DNA of 64,000 nucleotides from an uncultured Marinomonas sp. (GCA_947493575.1 CANLRQ010000004.1:124001-188000); one strand, 5' to 3'. Shown: positions 17,801-27,713, counted from the first letter of the stretch. The notes: generated by a model from the letters alone, not told the origin. Made by a program: numbers and translations.

Positions 17801-17891
17801 TGAATATGCTTTTAATAAAGATCGTAAAGAAATAGATTTAGTTGGTTTACTCAACGGTATCGAGTCAATTAGCAACACAAAGAACGGATAA
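14877..17891 (+). CDS. tnpA: Tn3-family transposase TnpA, probable ATT start
   Basis: About 1,004 residues from 14877. The first conventional start (GTG, 15084) would drop 69 codons that clearly belong to the protein: LTKRIQILTQSEINELYALP, NFSRADREDYFSI and RIYFILLLGYFRSRP match the usual Tn3 TnpA N-terminus. The frame is open from 14859 (after TAA at 14856-14858) and holds no ATG, GTG or TTG before 15084. AAAAGG at 14862-14867 is 9 bases before ATT at 14877, the best candidate; ATC at 14874 is an alternative. The catalytic DDE domain is in the C-terminal third: YFSKGKGVSALTLVSNH, LSTDTHGTNNVNFAILDFFG with YTFAPR, and LNRGEAYHQLKRAI with the likely Glu. Length from ATT equals the family norm. 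Catalyses replicative transposition on the terminal repeats. Confidence 0.93.
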   Translation: MAAQLTKRIQILTQSEINELYALPNFSRADREDYFSIDKETQKLINTLRQTETRIYFILLLGYFRSRPIVFNFTFADVEADYNYIKTKYFNDKFIDTEDLPPRTKTALIKKLLSYTGFSIFQSKIDKEPLLRRLNNVVKINLEPRYVFDECIAYFGQNRIALAGYTTLQDTISTVLSNERNRIEAVLNENLAQSTKATLLKLLESNSTFTDLAKLKKMAKDFSASQIAQELKTHKIIRSLYPEIKVLIAELELSPKNLEYYASLVKHKSVYKLRRHDDSQTILYLVCYLFFRYRETNDNLVSAFIYMIRKLTESAKGYAKQRIVEDVTIVRTKLKSAGSLLKYFIDTDMDDNLSFGDVRKKAFELIPADSIKLLSDHLDNTDFDGREYEWQFIDKQSSKIRKLIRSLFMSIDIEFIHLKDELREQYTTAHEELSEFKTIKTINIDVVPKSDREYFEGDNIKLIANRFEYFLYRKAEQLFHSNTMTVKESVNNRSLASDLIQPKEWEHKTEIIENSGLDKLAIPINQTLADKNQQLEAKLKEVSEHIFSGDNKYVEFIPGKTELKWSIPNNRWQESIENPLYNQIQHMGIVELMLFVDQKTDFLKSFTHISVNKEKSPANKEDLIACILANGTNYGLYKMANISDRSMGILRSVDDSYIRYETLTQSNDQVSNAIATLPIFAYYHADDNQLFSSIDGQKFECRINTFKARYSSKYFSKGKGVSALTLVSNHVPVSTQVIGANEYEGHFAFDLLYNNSSDIQPNTLSTDTHGTNNVNFAILDFFGYTFAPRYAKMKRVFFDLFEVTEEDGGCIQLKKEINHKLIAQEWNEIQHIVCSLSRKTTTQSTIIRKLSNGKSRTLSALHEYDRLIKSIYVLEYVDNSTLRHYVQQALNRGEAYHQLKRAITSVNGNKFRGGNDYQVSQWNDCARLISNCIIYYNSALLSAFLQIQERNGRQDVVELISRLSPVAWQHINLNGEYAFNKDRKEIDLVGLLNGIESISNTKNG

Positions 17892-17897
17892 AACAAG

Positions 17898-17928
17898 TTA
17901 CAATAATAAATGTATTTAACACTATAAT
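17898..17928 (+). promoter_or_regulatory. candidate merR promoter
   Basis: TTACAA (17898-17903) and TATAAT (17923-17928) with a 19-bp spacer, 20 bp upstream of merR. A 19-bp spacer is what MerR-type regulators act on, but no clear dyad is seen here, so it may be a simple constitutive promoter. AAGGA precedes the merR ATG. Confidence 0.4.
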
Positions 17929-17948
17929 ACTCTCAGTAAGGACAATTA

Positions 17949-18335
17949 ATGTCTAGAACCATCAGTAAAATAGCAAAGGAAATCGGGATCAATATTGAAA
18001 CCGTGCGTTTTTATGAACGTAAGGGACTAATAAAACAACCCGTTAAACCTTTACAGGGTTATAGACAATATCCAACAGAAACGGTAAATAGAATTCGTTT
18101 CATTAGGCGTTCTCAGGAGTTAGGATTCACCTTAAGTGAAATAGAGGGATTACTTTCACTTAATGATAGTCCCTGTAACCAAGTAGAAGAGTTAGCGAAA
18201 AAAAAATTAGTGGCTATTCAAACCAAACAAGCCGATTTATTACTTTTAGAAAAAGCACTCTTAGAACATATCGGCCAATGTCAAAGTAACGAAGATGATA
18301 CATGTTGCCCTATTATCGATTCTTTACAGCCATAA
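17949..18335 (+). CDS. merR: mercury-responsive regulator MerR
   Basis: 128 residues. N-terminal winged HTH: ISKIAKEIGINIETVRFYER with KGLIKQP, then GYRQYP and RIRFIRRSQELGFTLSEIEG. The dimerisation helix follows, and the three mercury ligands are C76, C111 and C120; their spacings (35 and 9) equal those of Tn501 MerR (C82, C117, C126), which separates it from other MerR-family metal sensors. It represses and, with Hg(II), activates the mer promoter by untwisting its long spacer. It is transcribed in the same direction as merT-P-C-A-D, with a 276-bp gap holding the mer operator, whereas in Tn501 and Tn21 it is divergent. It lies 57 bp after tnpA. Confidence 0.95.
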   Translation: MSRTISKIAKEIGINIETVRFYERKGLIKQPVKPLQGYRQYPTETVNRIRFIRRSQELGFTLSEIEGLLSLNDSPCNQVEELAKKKLVAIQTKQADLLLLEKALLEHIGQCQSNEDDTCCPIIDSLQP

Positions 18336-18552
18336 AGTGTCAAATTTCAGCTGATTTTTTATACTGCCTGTCACTTAAAAACAAATTATCAATACCGCCA
18401 AACCTTACCCATTGTTCCTATGTCGAACTATCGGCTTCGTTTTATCTCTCGAATTGCATATCACTATAGCGCTAGATGAAAGAGCCTGATCTAAATCAAG
18501 GTCATATTGAGCATGGTCAAAATACATTTTATTACTTTAATAAAAAACGCTC

Positions 18553-18584
18553 TTGACTCCGTACCTAGGTACATGAATTACATT
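18553..18584 (+). promoter_or_regulatory. mer promoter with MerR operator
   Basis: -35 TTGACT at 18553-18558, the dyad GTACCTAGGTAC at 18561-18572 inside the spacer, and -10 TACATT at 18579-18584 (20-bp spacer) or TTACAT at 18578-18583 (19 bp). The start TTGACTCCGTAC is the same as in the Tn501 merT promoter, and both dyads have two GTAC arms four bases apart. The extended spacer is what MerR-Hg corrects. MerT starts 28 bp further on, after CGAGG. Confidence 0.9.
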
Positions 18585-18611
18585 AATACCATAATTTAAC
18601 GAGGTATTCAT

Positions 18612-18959
18612 ATGAATCAGAAAACATCAAACCTTCCAATGATAGGCGGCATTTTAGCTGCCATAGGCGCAGGGATATGTTGTGTCGGCCCTCTCGTGTT
18701 ATTGCTACTTGGCATAAGCGGCTCTTGGATAGGTAATTTAACCGCATTTGAACCCTACAGACCCGTATTTGTTCTGTTTGTGGTGTTGTTATTTAGTTAC
18801 TCAGGCTGGAAGATTTACCGTCCTGTAGAAGAATGTAAACCTGATACGGCATGTGCGGTACCAGCGACACAACAGCGACGTAAAGTTATCTTTTGGCTGA
18901 GTGCATTAACTGCGCTTATTTTGGTCACTAGCAATTACTGGATACTTTGGTTCGCTTAA
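18612..18959 (+). CDS. merT: mercuric transport protein MerT
   Basis: 115 residues, three hydrophobic segments (about 10-38, 48-68, 91-113). The first carries the vicinal pair C23-C24 (GICCVGPL) that takes Hg(II) from MerP. The cytoplasmic loop has a second pair, C75 and C81 (VEECKPDTACAV), that passes it to MerA. Length and layout are standard. It is the first structural gene after the mer promoter and imports Hg(II) across the inner membrane. Confidence 0.95.
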   Translation: MNQKTSNLPMIGGILAAIGAGICCVGPLVLLLLGISGSWIGNLTAFEPYRPVFVLFVVLLFSYSGWKIYRPVEECKPDTACAVPATQQRRKVIFWLSALTALILVTSNYWILWFA

Positions 18960-19008
18960 CTTTTATCAAACAATTTACTTTTACACTACTTAAAATTTGG
19001 GATCACCT

Positions 19009-19284
19009 ATGAAAAAATTACTATTAAGCTGTTTACTTTCTCTTTCAAGCATCAGTGCTTTTGCTGAAACTCAAACAGTTACGCTTGACGTACCCACGAT
19101 GAATTGTGCTACATGCCCAATAACGGTTAAACACTCACTAAAAAATGTCGATGGTGTTGAAAAAGCCGAAGTCACTTACGGAACCAAGTTAGCCGTGGTT
19201 TCTTATGATGATGCCAAAACCAACGTTGATGCCTTAATAGAAGCAACAACCAATGCGGGTTATCCGTCTACATTGAAAAAATAG
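19009..19284 (+). CDS. merP: periplasmic mercury-binding protein MerP
   Basis: 91 residues from the ATG at 19009 (a TTG four codons earlier would spoil the signal peptide). Signal peptide MKKLLLSCLLSLSSISAFAE, then one HMA domain with PTMNCATCPITVKHSL, whose C33 and C36 bind Hg(II). The family motif GMTC is TMNC here, as in many MerP proteins. It collects Hg(II) in the periplasm and hands it to MerT or MerC. It is 49 bp after merT. Confidence 0.95.
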   Translation: MKKLLLSCLLSLSSISAFAETQTVTLDVPTMNCATCPITVKHSLKNVDGVEKAEVTYGTKLAVVSYDDAKTNVDALIEATTNAGYPSTLKK

Positions 19285-19293
19285 AGGTGAGCT

Positions 19294-19713
19294 ATGTTTA
19301 ATCCTTTAAAGCTTTTAACACGTATTGGCGATAAAGCAGGATCTTTAGGCGCGGTTGTTTCAGCAATGGGCTGTGCAATGTGCTTCCCTGCTATTGCTAA
19401 CATTGCAGCGGCATTAGGTATGGGGTTCTTAGGTCAATGGGAAGGATTATTCGTCAATACTTTATTTCCATTATTTGCCTCATTAGCCTTAGCAATGAAT
19501 CTTTTAGGTTGGCTTAGTCATCGGCAGTGGCACCGTAGTTTACTCGGTTCAATTGGCCCGATTTTAGTTTTATTGTCCTTATACCCTTGGTTTGAATATG
19601 AATGGAGTTCATACGCTACTTATACTGGGCTAGGGTTAATGGTTGCGGTTTCAATATGGGATATGGTTTCTCCTGCAAGTCGTCGCTGTGATGATGAAAC
19701 TTGTCCTGCTTAA
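19294..19713 (+). CDS. merC: mercury transporter MerC
   Basis: 139 residues with about four hydrophobic segments. The first contains the mercury-binding pair C27 and C30 (MGCAMCFPAIANI), the MerC hallmark. A further Cys pair is at the C-terminus (RRCDDETCPA). The gene starts 9 bp after merP, with AGAGGTGAG as ribosome-binding site. It is a second inner-membrane Hg(II) importer alongside MerT, an arrangement known from Tn21-type operons. Confidence 0.95.
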   Translation: MFNPLKLLTRIGDKAGSLGAVVSAMGCAMCFPAIANIAAALGMGFLGQWEGLFVNTLFPLFASLALAMNLLGWLSHRQWHRSLLGSIGPILVLLSLYPWFEYEWSSYATYTGLGLMVAVSIWDMVSPASRRCDDETCPA

Positions 19714-19739
19714 ATTGAAAAAAAATTAAGGAAATATAA

Positions 19740-21191
<1,452 letters not shown>

Positions 21192-21275
21192 GCGATTTGA
21201 TGGTATATAGAACGTTTATTCGTTGAATTACGTTATCGAAACGATAGACGTTCTATTAACATTTCAAAAAAGGAA

Positions 21276-21731
21276 ATGATAATGAACAACCCTATAATTG
21301 AAAATATCCCGATTGAACACGCTTCTTTTTTAAATAAAATTCCCGACTTTAATGGCTTTATTCAAGCAGACGATGAATTATTAGACTTTCCATTGAGTAT
21401 TTCTCAATTAGCGAAAGCCGCTCAAACTACCGTTCACACAGTCAGAAATTATGTCATAGAAGAACTACTCAGTTGTGGAGAGCACACTAAAGCAGGTTAT
21501 GGTCTATATAATTTATGTGCTTTAAAACGACTTAGATTTATTCGTACCGCAAGAGCCGCAGGTCTTCTGATCCTTGATATTAAACCTTTATTAATGGCTA
21601 TTAATAAAAGTAATCATAATATTCCAGACGAAACACTTAATTTGCTCAATATTAAGATCCAACATAAGAAAGCTTGTTTGGAGCTATTAACTAAGCAAAT
21701 TAAGGCGATTGAACAATTTAGTCAAGTTTAG
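21276..21731 (+). CDS. merD: MerD-like co-regulator with N-terminal extension
   Basis: About 151 residues. From about residue 40 it reads as MerD: LSISQLAKAAQTTVHTVRNY (HTH), GYGLYNLCALKRLRFIRTAR and AAGLLILDIKPLL, then a dimerisation helix. It lacks the MerR mercury ligands, as MerD does. The first 37-odd residues (NNPIIENIPIEHASFLNKIP...) are not part of standard MerD (about 120 residues). AAAAAGGAA precedes the ATG at 21282 (the frame also offers an ATG at 21276). Last mer gene, 84 bp after merA. By family it competes with MerR at the operator to shut the operon off. Confidence 0.8.
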   Translation: MIMNNPIIENIPIEHASFLNKIPDFNGFIQADDELLDFPLSISQLAKAAQTTVHTVRNYVIEELLSCGEHTKAGYGLYNLCALKRLRFIRTARAAGLLILDIKPLLMAINKSNHNIPDETLNLLNIKIQHKKACLELLTKQIKAIEQFSQV

Positions 21732-21809
21732 GTATTTATAATCGGCTAACAAGAGACTGTGAATATAGATAGTAAAGTAAATCATCAAGATGTACTTTAT
21801 CTCATAACA

Positions 21810-22508
<699 letters not shown>

Positions 22509-22513
22509 ATGTA
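22509..22513. repeat. 5-bp target-site duplication, right copy
   Basis: ATGTA, identical to 14772-14776. Confidence 0.95.
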
Positions 22514-22589
22514 GGTGGCTCGATCCGCAATTTGGGCATTTTAGTTCGCTGCCAATGTCTGCATCGCTATTTCCAAAAGTTACTGCCAT
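22509..22589 (-). pseudogene. 5' half of the zinc-ribbon gene split by the transposon
   Basis: 27 codons from the ATG at 22589 (preceded by GGAG) with the zinc-ribbon half CPNCGSSHLH. After this the frame runs into the right transposon end, adds about 11 residues and stops at TAG (22473-22475). The other half with CEEC is at 14553-14771. The intact ancestor would be a 99-residue protein with two Cys pairs and no signal or membrane segment. Confidence 0.85.
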
Positions 22590-22679
22590 AGGGTGTCTCC
22601 GTATTTTATTGTTATTTTCTAATAAGGTGCCATACCTGTGCGCGAGTAGCAATTGAAATAATTCGGTAGTACAAAAACA

Positions 22680-22707
22680 AAAAAGCTCCGCATTTACGGA
22701 GCTTTTT
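22680..22707 (-). terminator. rho-independent terminator of aroC
   Basis: AAAAAGCTCCG (22680-22690) and CGGAGCTTTTT (22697-22707) with loop CATTTA. In the leftward direction the stem is followed by TTTTTGTTTTTG. It begins 25 bp after the aroC stop codon. Confidence 0.9.
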
Positions 22708-22732
22708 AAGACATTAAATATTGTTTATAGAC

Positions 22733-23830
22733 TTAAGCCTGTGCAGGGACAATTGGCGTTGCACATTGAACATCTGCATTTTGTCCGCGATTTCTCATTA
22801 GATGATCAATCAATGTCAGTGCCAGCATGGCTTCGGCAATAGGTGTAGCACGAATTCCAACACATGGATCATGGCGACCTTTGGTAATCACATCAATTTC
22901 TTCACCGCTGCGATTAATACTTTTTCCTGGAATAGTAATACTTGAAGTAGGTTTTAGTGCCATATGAACAACAATGTCTTGGCCAGATGATAACCCACCT
23001 AAAACACCACCGGCATGATTGCTTAAAAAACCATTAGGAGTGATTTCATCTCGGTGTTCACTGCCCTTTTGTTCTATTACTTCGAAGCCGTCACCAATTT
23101 CCACACCTTTCACTGCATTAATGCCCATCATTGCTTTGGCTATGTCTGCATCAAGACGATCAAAAACAGGCTCGCCTAATCCCGGCATAACGTTCTTTGC
23201 AATCACGGTAATCTTTGCGCCAACTGAATCACCTTCACGACGAAGTGCCGTCATGTAGGTTTCAAGTTGTGGAATGGCATCTGGATCTGGACTAAAGAAG
23301 CTGTTTTCATAAACTTGAGAAAGGTCTTTTACAGCTAACTTAATCGGGCCAAGTTGCGATAAGAAACCTTGAATTTCAATTCCAAAACGTGTTTTTAGAT
23401 ATTTTTTCGCGATTGCACCCGCTGCAACACGCATGGCTGTTTCACGAGCAGATGAACGGCCACCACCACGATAATCACGGAAGCCATATTTCTGATCATA
23501 GGTATAATCCGCATGAGCTGGGCGGAAGGTTTCAGCAATATTGCCATAATCTTTAGAACGCTGATCTGTATTTTCGATTAATAGACCTATTGGCGTTCCA
23601 GTTGTTTTGCCTTCAAAAACACCTGAAAGGATTTTAACTTGGTCAGGCTCGCGACGTTGTGTCGTATGTTTTGACGTGCCCGGTTTGCGTAGATCGAGGT
23701 CTTTTTGCAGATCTGCTTCAGAAATTTCTACTCCCGGAGGGCAGCCATCAACAATTGCGCCTAGCGCTAAACCGTGACTCTCTCCGAAGGTTGTGACTGT
23801 AAATAAAGTACCAAATGTATTGCCAGACAT
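22733..23830 (-). CDS. aroC: chorismate synthase
   Basis: 365 residues, full length. Family signatures [34 protein letters not shown] and [19 protein letters not shown] are all present. Converts 5-enolpyruvylshikimate-3-phosphate to chorismate with reduced FMN, the last common step of aromatic amino-acid synthesis. It lies 17 bp after prmB on the same strand, and a clear terminator follows, so prmB-aroC is one transcript, an arrangement common in gammaproteobacteria. Confidence 0.98.
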   Translation of the reverse strand: MSGNTFGTLFTVTTFGESHGLALGAIVDGCPPGVEISEADLQKDLDLRKPGTSKHTTQRREPDQVKILSGVFEGKTTGTPIGLLIENTDQRSKDYGNIAETFRPAHADYTYDQKYGFRDYRGGGRSSARETAMRVAAGAIAKKYLKTRFGIEIQGFLSQLGPIKLAVKDLSQVYENSFFSPDPDAIPQLETYMTALRREGDSVGAKITVIAKNVMPGLGEPVFDRLDADIAKAMMGINAVKGVEIGDGFEVIEQKGSEHRDEITPNGFLSNHAGGVLGGLSSGQDIVVHMALKPTSSITIPGKSINRSGEEIDVITKGRHDPCVGIRATPIAEAMLALTLIDHLMRNRGQNADVQCATPIVPAQA

Positions 23831-23847
23831 AATGTATTGTTACTCTT

Positions 23848-24753
23848 TTAAAAATTAAATTGTGATAATTGTTCTTTCGTCAAAACAAATACGCCATTAC
23901 CACCAGCAGGTAGATCAACCCACATAAACGGCACATCTGGGTAATTTTCTTGTAATGTGACTTCTGTATTGCCTACTTCGTAAACGATAATGCCATTATC
24001 TGTTAGGTAGTCAGCAACTTGAGATAAAAATTGACGAGTGAAATCTAAACCATCATTGCCAGATGTGAGCGCTAATTGTGGCTCATTATAGAACTCTTTT
24101 GGCGCTGAGTTGTAATCATCCGCATCCACATATGGTGGGTTACAAATGATTAAATCATACTTTCGGCCTGATAAGTTATTAAACATATCAGATTCGATGA
24201 CTTCAACGCTCTCTTCTACTTCATGCAGTAAGACATTTTCTTGGGCGACTTTCAGTGCTTCAGGGCTAATGTCTGTGATGTCTACTTTTGCGTCTTCAAA
24301 TACGAGTGAAGCAACAATGCCCAAACACCCCGACCCTGTACACATATCCAGTATGTTTAATGGATAATCATTTATCCAAGGCTGAAACTCAGTTTCTAAT
24401 AAAGACATAATAGGAGAGCGAGGAATTAAAGTATCTCGAGTCACTTTAAAAGGCAGCCCCATGAACCATGCTTCGTTTAATAAATAAGGTAAAGGCTCTC
24501 TTTTAGATATCCTTAATTGTACAAGCTTTAAAATGCACTTTTTTTCATCGGTTGTTAACGCGCAGTCTAACATAGAGCGATCAAAGTCCATTGGCAATTT
24601 AAGGCTGCGCAATACCAAATGAACGGCTTCATCCCATGCGTTGTCGGTTCCATGGCCATAAAATAACTCTGCTCTTAAAAAGCGACTATAAGTCCAACGG
24701 ATAAAATCTTTAATGCTTTTAAGGTCACGAACTGCGGATTGATTGACGCTCAT
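23848..24753 (-). CDS. prmB: ribosomal protein uL3 glutamine methyltransferase PrmB
   Basis: 301 residues from the ATG at 24753 (an in-frame GTG three codons upstream is possible). The N-terminal segment FIRWTYSRFLRAELFYGHGTDNAWDEA is the PrmB-specific part that separates it from PrmC. SAM motif ILDMCTGSGCLGI and catalytic NPPY (DLIICNPPYVDADDY) follow, then GNDGLDFTRQFL. N5-methylates a Gln in ribosomal protein L3. Upstream of aroC, as in many relatives. Confidence 0.95.
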   Translation of the reverse strand: MSVNQSAVRDLKSIKDFIRWTYSRFLRAELFYGHGTDNAWDEAVHLVLRSLKLPMDFDRSMLDCALTTDEKKCILKLVQLRISKREPLPYLLNEAWFMGLPFKVTRDTLIPRSPIMSLLETEFQPWINDYPLNILDMCTGSGCLGIVASLVFEDAKVDITDISPEALKVAQENVLLHEVEESVEVIESDMFNNLSGRKYDLIICNPPYVDADDYNSAPKEFYNEPQLALTSGNDGLDFTRQFLSQVADYLTDNGIIVYEVGNTEVTLQENYPDVPFMWVDLPAGGNGVFVLTKEQLSQFNF

Positions 24754-24827
24754 AGGGATCACTTATCAAAATCGAAAGGGTAGGATTATAACCTGTATTA
24801 CCCCACTCCTCCATTAACTGGAAACGG

Positions 24828-25601
24828 TTATTGCTTATTTTGATTAACTTTATTCAAACTCTCTAATTTGGCAGATAATGCATTAATTAGATCGGAGTTA
24901 TCCTTTTCTCTAAAGGATTCTAACTTTTCCTTAAGTTCGTTGATCTCCAAAGATTGTGCTTGAGAATGATGGGAAAGACGATCATTATCCTTTTGTAAAG
25001 CTTGCGTGGCACTTTCTGCTTTTACAATATCAATTTCTTTTTGCACTAAGTTAATCTGACTTTCTTTAAGTTGTATCTCTAAATCGACCGTCTTTTCATT
25101 ACTCAGGTGTAAAGTAGATAAAGTGTCTTCGTATCTTTGCTTTATATAAGTAAGTTCATTGGTTAAAGAAAGCATTTCCTTTTCCATTAGGCTCACTTTT
25201 TGCTGACTTTCATGCAAAGCACTCTCTTGCTCACTTAATGCAGTTGACAGTGAAAGGTAACGACCATTGCTTGCATCCGACTTTAGCTTCTCTGTATGTT
25301 CAAACTCACCCACCTTATCATCCAGTTGTGATTGCAAAACTTGAATAAACTCACGCTCTAATTTTTTAAATACGGGTTTAACAGCTTCACCCAGTGCATG
25401 AAACTTTACTTGTTCCTGCTCTTTATAAATTACCTCCCACTCACTGATACTATTCAATAAAGTGGTATTGGAACACTTCCTTCCATCGAGATTAGAAAAG
25501 TACTCAGCAATACGGGGAATGTTGGGGAAATAGTTTTGTTCAAGTAAATCCCAACAAGCTTGATGAATTTCTTCACGCGATATATTCGCTTTACGAGCCA
25601 T
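24828..25601 (-). CDS. KfrA-like DNA-binding protein with long coiled coil
   Basis: 257 residues. The N-terminal ~110 residues (ISREEIHQACWDLLEQNYFP, IPRIAEYFSNLDGRKCSNTT) match the KfrA_N-type DNA-binding domain. From about 110 to the end it is a nearly uninterrupted heptad-rich coiled coil (Glu, Lys, Leu, Gln). Plasmid KfrA proteins bind operators at their own promoter and form filaments that aid segregation; chromosomal relatives are less well known. A 28-bp tandem repeat 91-145 bp upstream of the start may be its operator. It is 74 bp upstream of prmB on the same strand. Confidence 0.75.
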   Translation of the reverse strand: MARKANISREEIHQACWDLLEQNYFPNIPRIAEYFSNLDGRKCSNTTLLNSISEWEVIYKEQEQVKFHALGEAVKPVFKKLEREFIQVLQSQLDDKVGEFEHTEKLKSDASNGRYLSLSTALSEQESALHESQQKVSLMEKEMLSLTNELTYIKQRYEDTLSTLHLSNEKTVDLEIQLKESQINLVQKEIDIVKAESATQALQKDNDRLSHHSQAQSLEINELKEKLESFREKDNSDLINALSAKLESLNKVNQNKQ

Positions 25602-25691
25602 AACATAACTCCAACTTTAAAAGTAATTTTGATAAATTATTTCCCCATTTTATCTTATGAATTTATTAAGGCAAGCTCTATGTCTATTAAT

Positions 25692-25758
25692 GCATATAAT
25701 GCTGTGCACACAGTGCTGCGCATATAATGCTGTGCACACAGTGCTGCGCATACAATGC
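25692..25758. repeat. 28-bp tandem repeat, 2.4 copies
   Basis: Two identical 28-bp units (25692-25719, 25720-25747) beginning GCATATAATGCTGTGCACAC are followed by a partial third, GCATACAATGC (25748-25758). Each unit contains the palindrome TGTGCACA and a TATAAT. It lies about 90 bp upstream of the KfrA-like gene start. Confidence 0.9.
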
Positions 25759-25838
25759 ATTAGTAGATGCTATTTAAGATAAAGCTATAAGGAAGAAGAG
25801 AAAGAGCTATAGCAGGAAAATCGACAAGAAATCACTGT

Positions 25839-25882
25839 GAGACCTTTACACGAAATTATGAGTAATGCCGTGCAAAGGTCTC
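25839..25882. repeat. dispersed palindromic element, copy 1
   Basis: Arms GAGACCTTTACACG (25839-25852) and CGTGCAAAGGTCTC (25869-25882) match at 13 of 14 positions. The same arms occur at 45001-45047 and 46870-46915. It starts downstream of the DUF4892 gene, where it may act as a transcription end. Confidence 0.85.
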
Positions 25883-25901
25883 GCTGTATTAGAAAAGAAA
25901 A

Positions 25902-26705
25902 TTATTTTTCAATAAAAGTTAACTGATCTTCTCCATATACTTCTAGACCGGAATTACCTAGATTTACAAACTCCATGTTTTCTAAAAGACGAGGACCAAG
26001 GCTTAATGTCAAGTTTTGGATATTCTGAGAAGCATTGTTAAAAGCTTCTCCTGTTGTTTCGCCACTGGCCGTTACAGCAAGGTAATAATGAACATCGGAA
26101 GGCTGGTCTTCAATATAAAGCCTGATTTTTGCAATATCATTAACCGATATCTGCTTCTTAAATGCAGGATCCTTATTAAACTCAGACATGGGAATGATTT
26201 GATCAACTCTTACCATTACATCACCCGCACCACGACGATTGATATACATAACAGTATAGAATTCATTGTTTTGAAGTACTTTTAGTACTTGATTATCATC
26301 TCTTCCATACAGTCGGTAGTCATTAAAGAAATTATTGGCCCATGCATTACTGCTGCCACAGCTTCTGCCCTCACACTCGAAAATAACCTTGTTTTTCTCA
26401 TTCATAATTTGATTAGAGTAAAAACGAATGACGCCAGCAAGATCAGCGCTTCTGGCGATTTTAAAGGTGTGGCGAGTTGATTGAGATTCAATATTTAATA
26501 CTTTTTCAGGTGACCAACTGCGGTCTGCTCTCTGCATTTTAGACAGTGGAATTGCGTAATTTGAACCCTCTTGAACATCGGTTGCAGCAAGAACAACTTC
26601 ACGATGCGGGTTAATTGGTGGTAAAGAAGTGACCGCAGAAGACAATGTTGGCACTACTAGCGCACTACTGATTAATAGTGTTGATATTGTATTTTTTATT
26701 TGCAT
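25902..26705 (-). CDS. exported DUF4892-family protein
   Basis: 267 residues from the ATG at 26705; a GTG two codons upstream has AAGG at a better distance and could be the true start. Signal peptide MQIKNTISTLLISSALVVPTLSSA. The segment FECEGRSCGSSNAWANNFF followed by LYGRDDNQ is typical of DUF4892 proteins, which occur in pseudomonads and relatives; two Cys in this segment could form a disulfide. Function unknown. It follows the alpha/beta hydrolase gene closely on the same strand, so the pair may be co-transcribed. Confidence 0.8.
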   Translation of the reverse strand: MQIKNTISTLLISSALVVPTLSSAVTSLPPINPHREVVLAATDVQEGSNYAIPLSKMQRADRSWSPEKVLNIESQSTRHTFKIARSADLAGVIRFYSNQIMNEKNKVIFECEGRSCGSSNAWANNFFNDYRLYGRDDNQVLKVLQNNEFYTVMYINRRGAGDVMVRVDQIIPMSEFNKDPAFKKQISVNDIAKIRLYIEDQPSDVHYYLAVTASGETTGEAFNNASQNIQNLTLSLGPRLLENMEFVNLGNSGLEVYGEDQLTFIEK

Positions 26706-26738
26706 ATACACTTAACCTTAAACGCTAAAAAACGTTTG

Positions 26739-27602
26739 TTAATTATGGTCAATAAAATGCCTAATTTCTTCAGCAACCTGTTGACTGGTATCGAGCTCAA
26801 GGTGGAAATGGTGACCGCCATCAATCCATTTTAATTTCACCCAAGAAAAGTGCTTTGCCCTAGATTCAACAAGATCTGCTTTTTCTTTATAGATACCTTC
26901 ATTGGCGATTAACACAAAAGTTGGGCAGACCACTTTATTAATAAAACTGTAAACGCTTTCCTCATCCATTCTATAGGGAGAGGGAAAAGCCAATTTTCCA
27001 TCATGTCGCCATACCCATTGATCGTTCGTTTGATAGGCTCCCCGTTGAACTAAGGCACTTGAAGCAAAGTACCCTAATTTAGTAAAGCCATCCATACGCG
27101 CAGTAATCATATCTTCCTGAGTCTTATAACGAGTTCCATTGTTCTGCTTGAACTTTGACATTCGTTGAATGGCACGCTGCATAGTCGAAACACGAGTTTC
27201 AGGCATTTCAGTAATAGGGCCAATATTATCTAACATAATTAGCCCTCTGACTTTTTCAGGAGCCAATGCCGCTACAAGCATGGCTACGGAGCCACCCATA
27301 CTATGACCAATCAACCAAACACTTTGATTTTGTGTGTTCAAAAATTCGATCACATCCAAAGCATAGTCCCATAAATGGTAAAAAGCACCGTTAGGACGAT
27401 GATCTGAAAAACCGTGCCCAGCTAAATCCAGTGACTGGACAGTCATATTATCCAGTTTAGGAAGTAGCTCACAAAAAGTGGCGGCATTATCAAGCCAACC
27501 ATGTAACGCAACCGCAGAAAGCATTTCTGAGTTTTGCGATGATTGCCATTCCAATCCGGCCAATGAAGTGTGTTTAAGCTGAAAGTGTTTCTCTTTTAAC
27601 AT
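26739..27602 (-). CDS. alpha/beta hydrolase
   Basis: 287 residues from the ATG at 27602; an upstream TTG (27644) with AAGG nearby is an alternative start. Alpha/beta hydrolase fold: oxyanion-hole strand VALHGWLDNAATF, LDLAGHGFSDHR, nucleophile elbow LIGHSMGGSVAML with Ser101, and catalytic His in DGGHHFHLE. It resembles the family annotated as serine hydrolase or esterase (MEST/SERHL-like). Cytoplasmic, substrate unknown. Confidence 0.85.
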   Translation of the reverse strand: MLKEKHFQLKHTSLAGLEWQSSQNSEMLSAVALHGWLDNAATFCELLPKLDNMTVQSLDLAGHGFSDHRPNGAFYHLWDYALDVIEFLNTQNQSVWLIGHSMGGSVAMLVAALAPEKVRGLIMLDNIGPITEMPETRVSTMQRAIQRMSKFKQNNGTRYKTQEDMITARMDGFTKLGYFASSALVQRGAYQTNDQWVWRHDGKLAFPSPYRMDEESVYSFINKVVCPTFVLIANEGIYKEKADLVESRAKHFSWVKLKWIDGGHHFHLELDTSQQVAEEIRHFIDHN

Positions 27603-27695
27603 CGTTAAATAACTCGACTGTTCTAATAAAGACCTTTTAAACAACTACCTTGCTTAGTAATACGTTGTGAACTTTTGATTCACTTGTTTGTAAAT

Positions 27696-27707
27696 TGCAA
27701 AGGTCTC
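27696..27707. repeat. half-copy of the dispersed palindromic element
   Basis: TTGCAAAGGTCTC-type arm without its partner, between sixA and the hydrolase gene. Probably a decayed copy or chance similarity. Confidence 0.3.
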
Positions 27708-27713
27708 TAATAA

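Larger units (their letters stand above)
25602..25901. other. 300-bp intergenic region with tandem and palindromic repeats
   Basis: Holds the promoter of the KfrA-like gene, a 28-bp tandem repeat (25692-25758) and one copy of a dispersed palindromic element (25839-25882) downstream of the DUF4892 gene. No coding frame is visible. Confidence 0.7.

Noticed and set aside
25692..25758. Tandem 28-bp repeat as a mini CRISPR array
   Set aside because: The units are directly adjacent with no spacers between them, and no cas genes are near.
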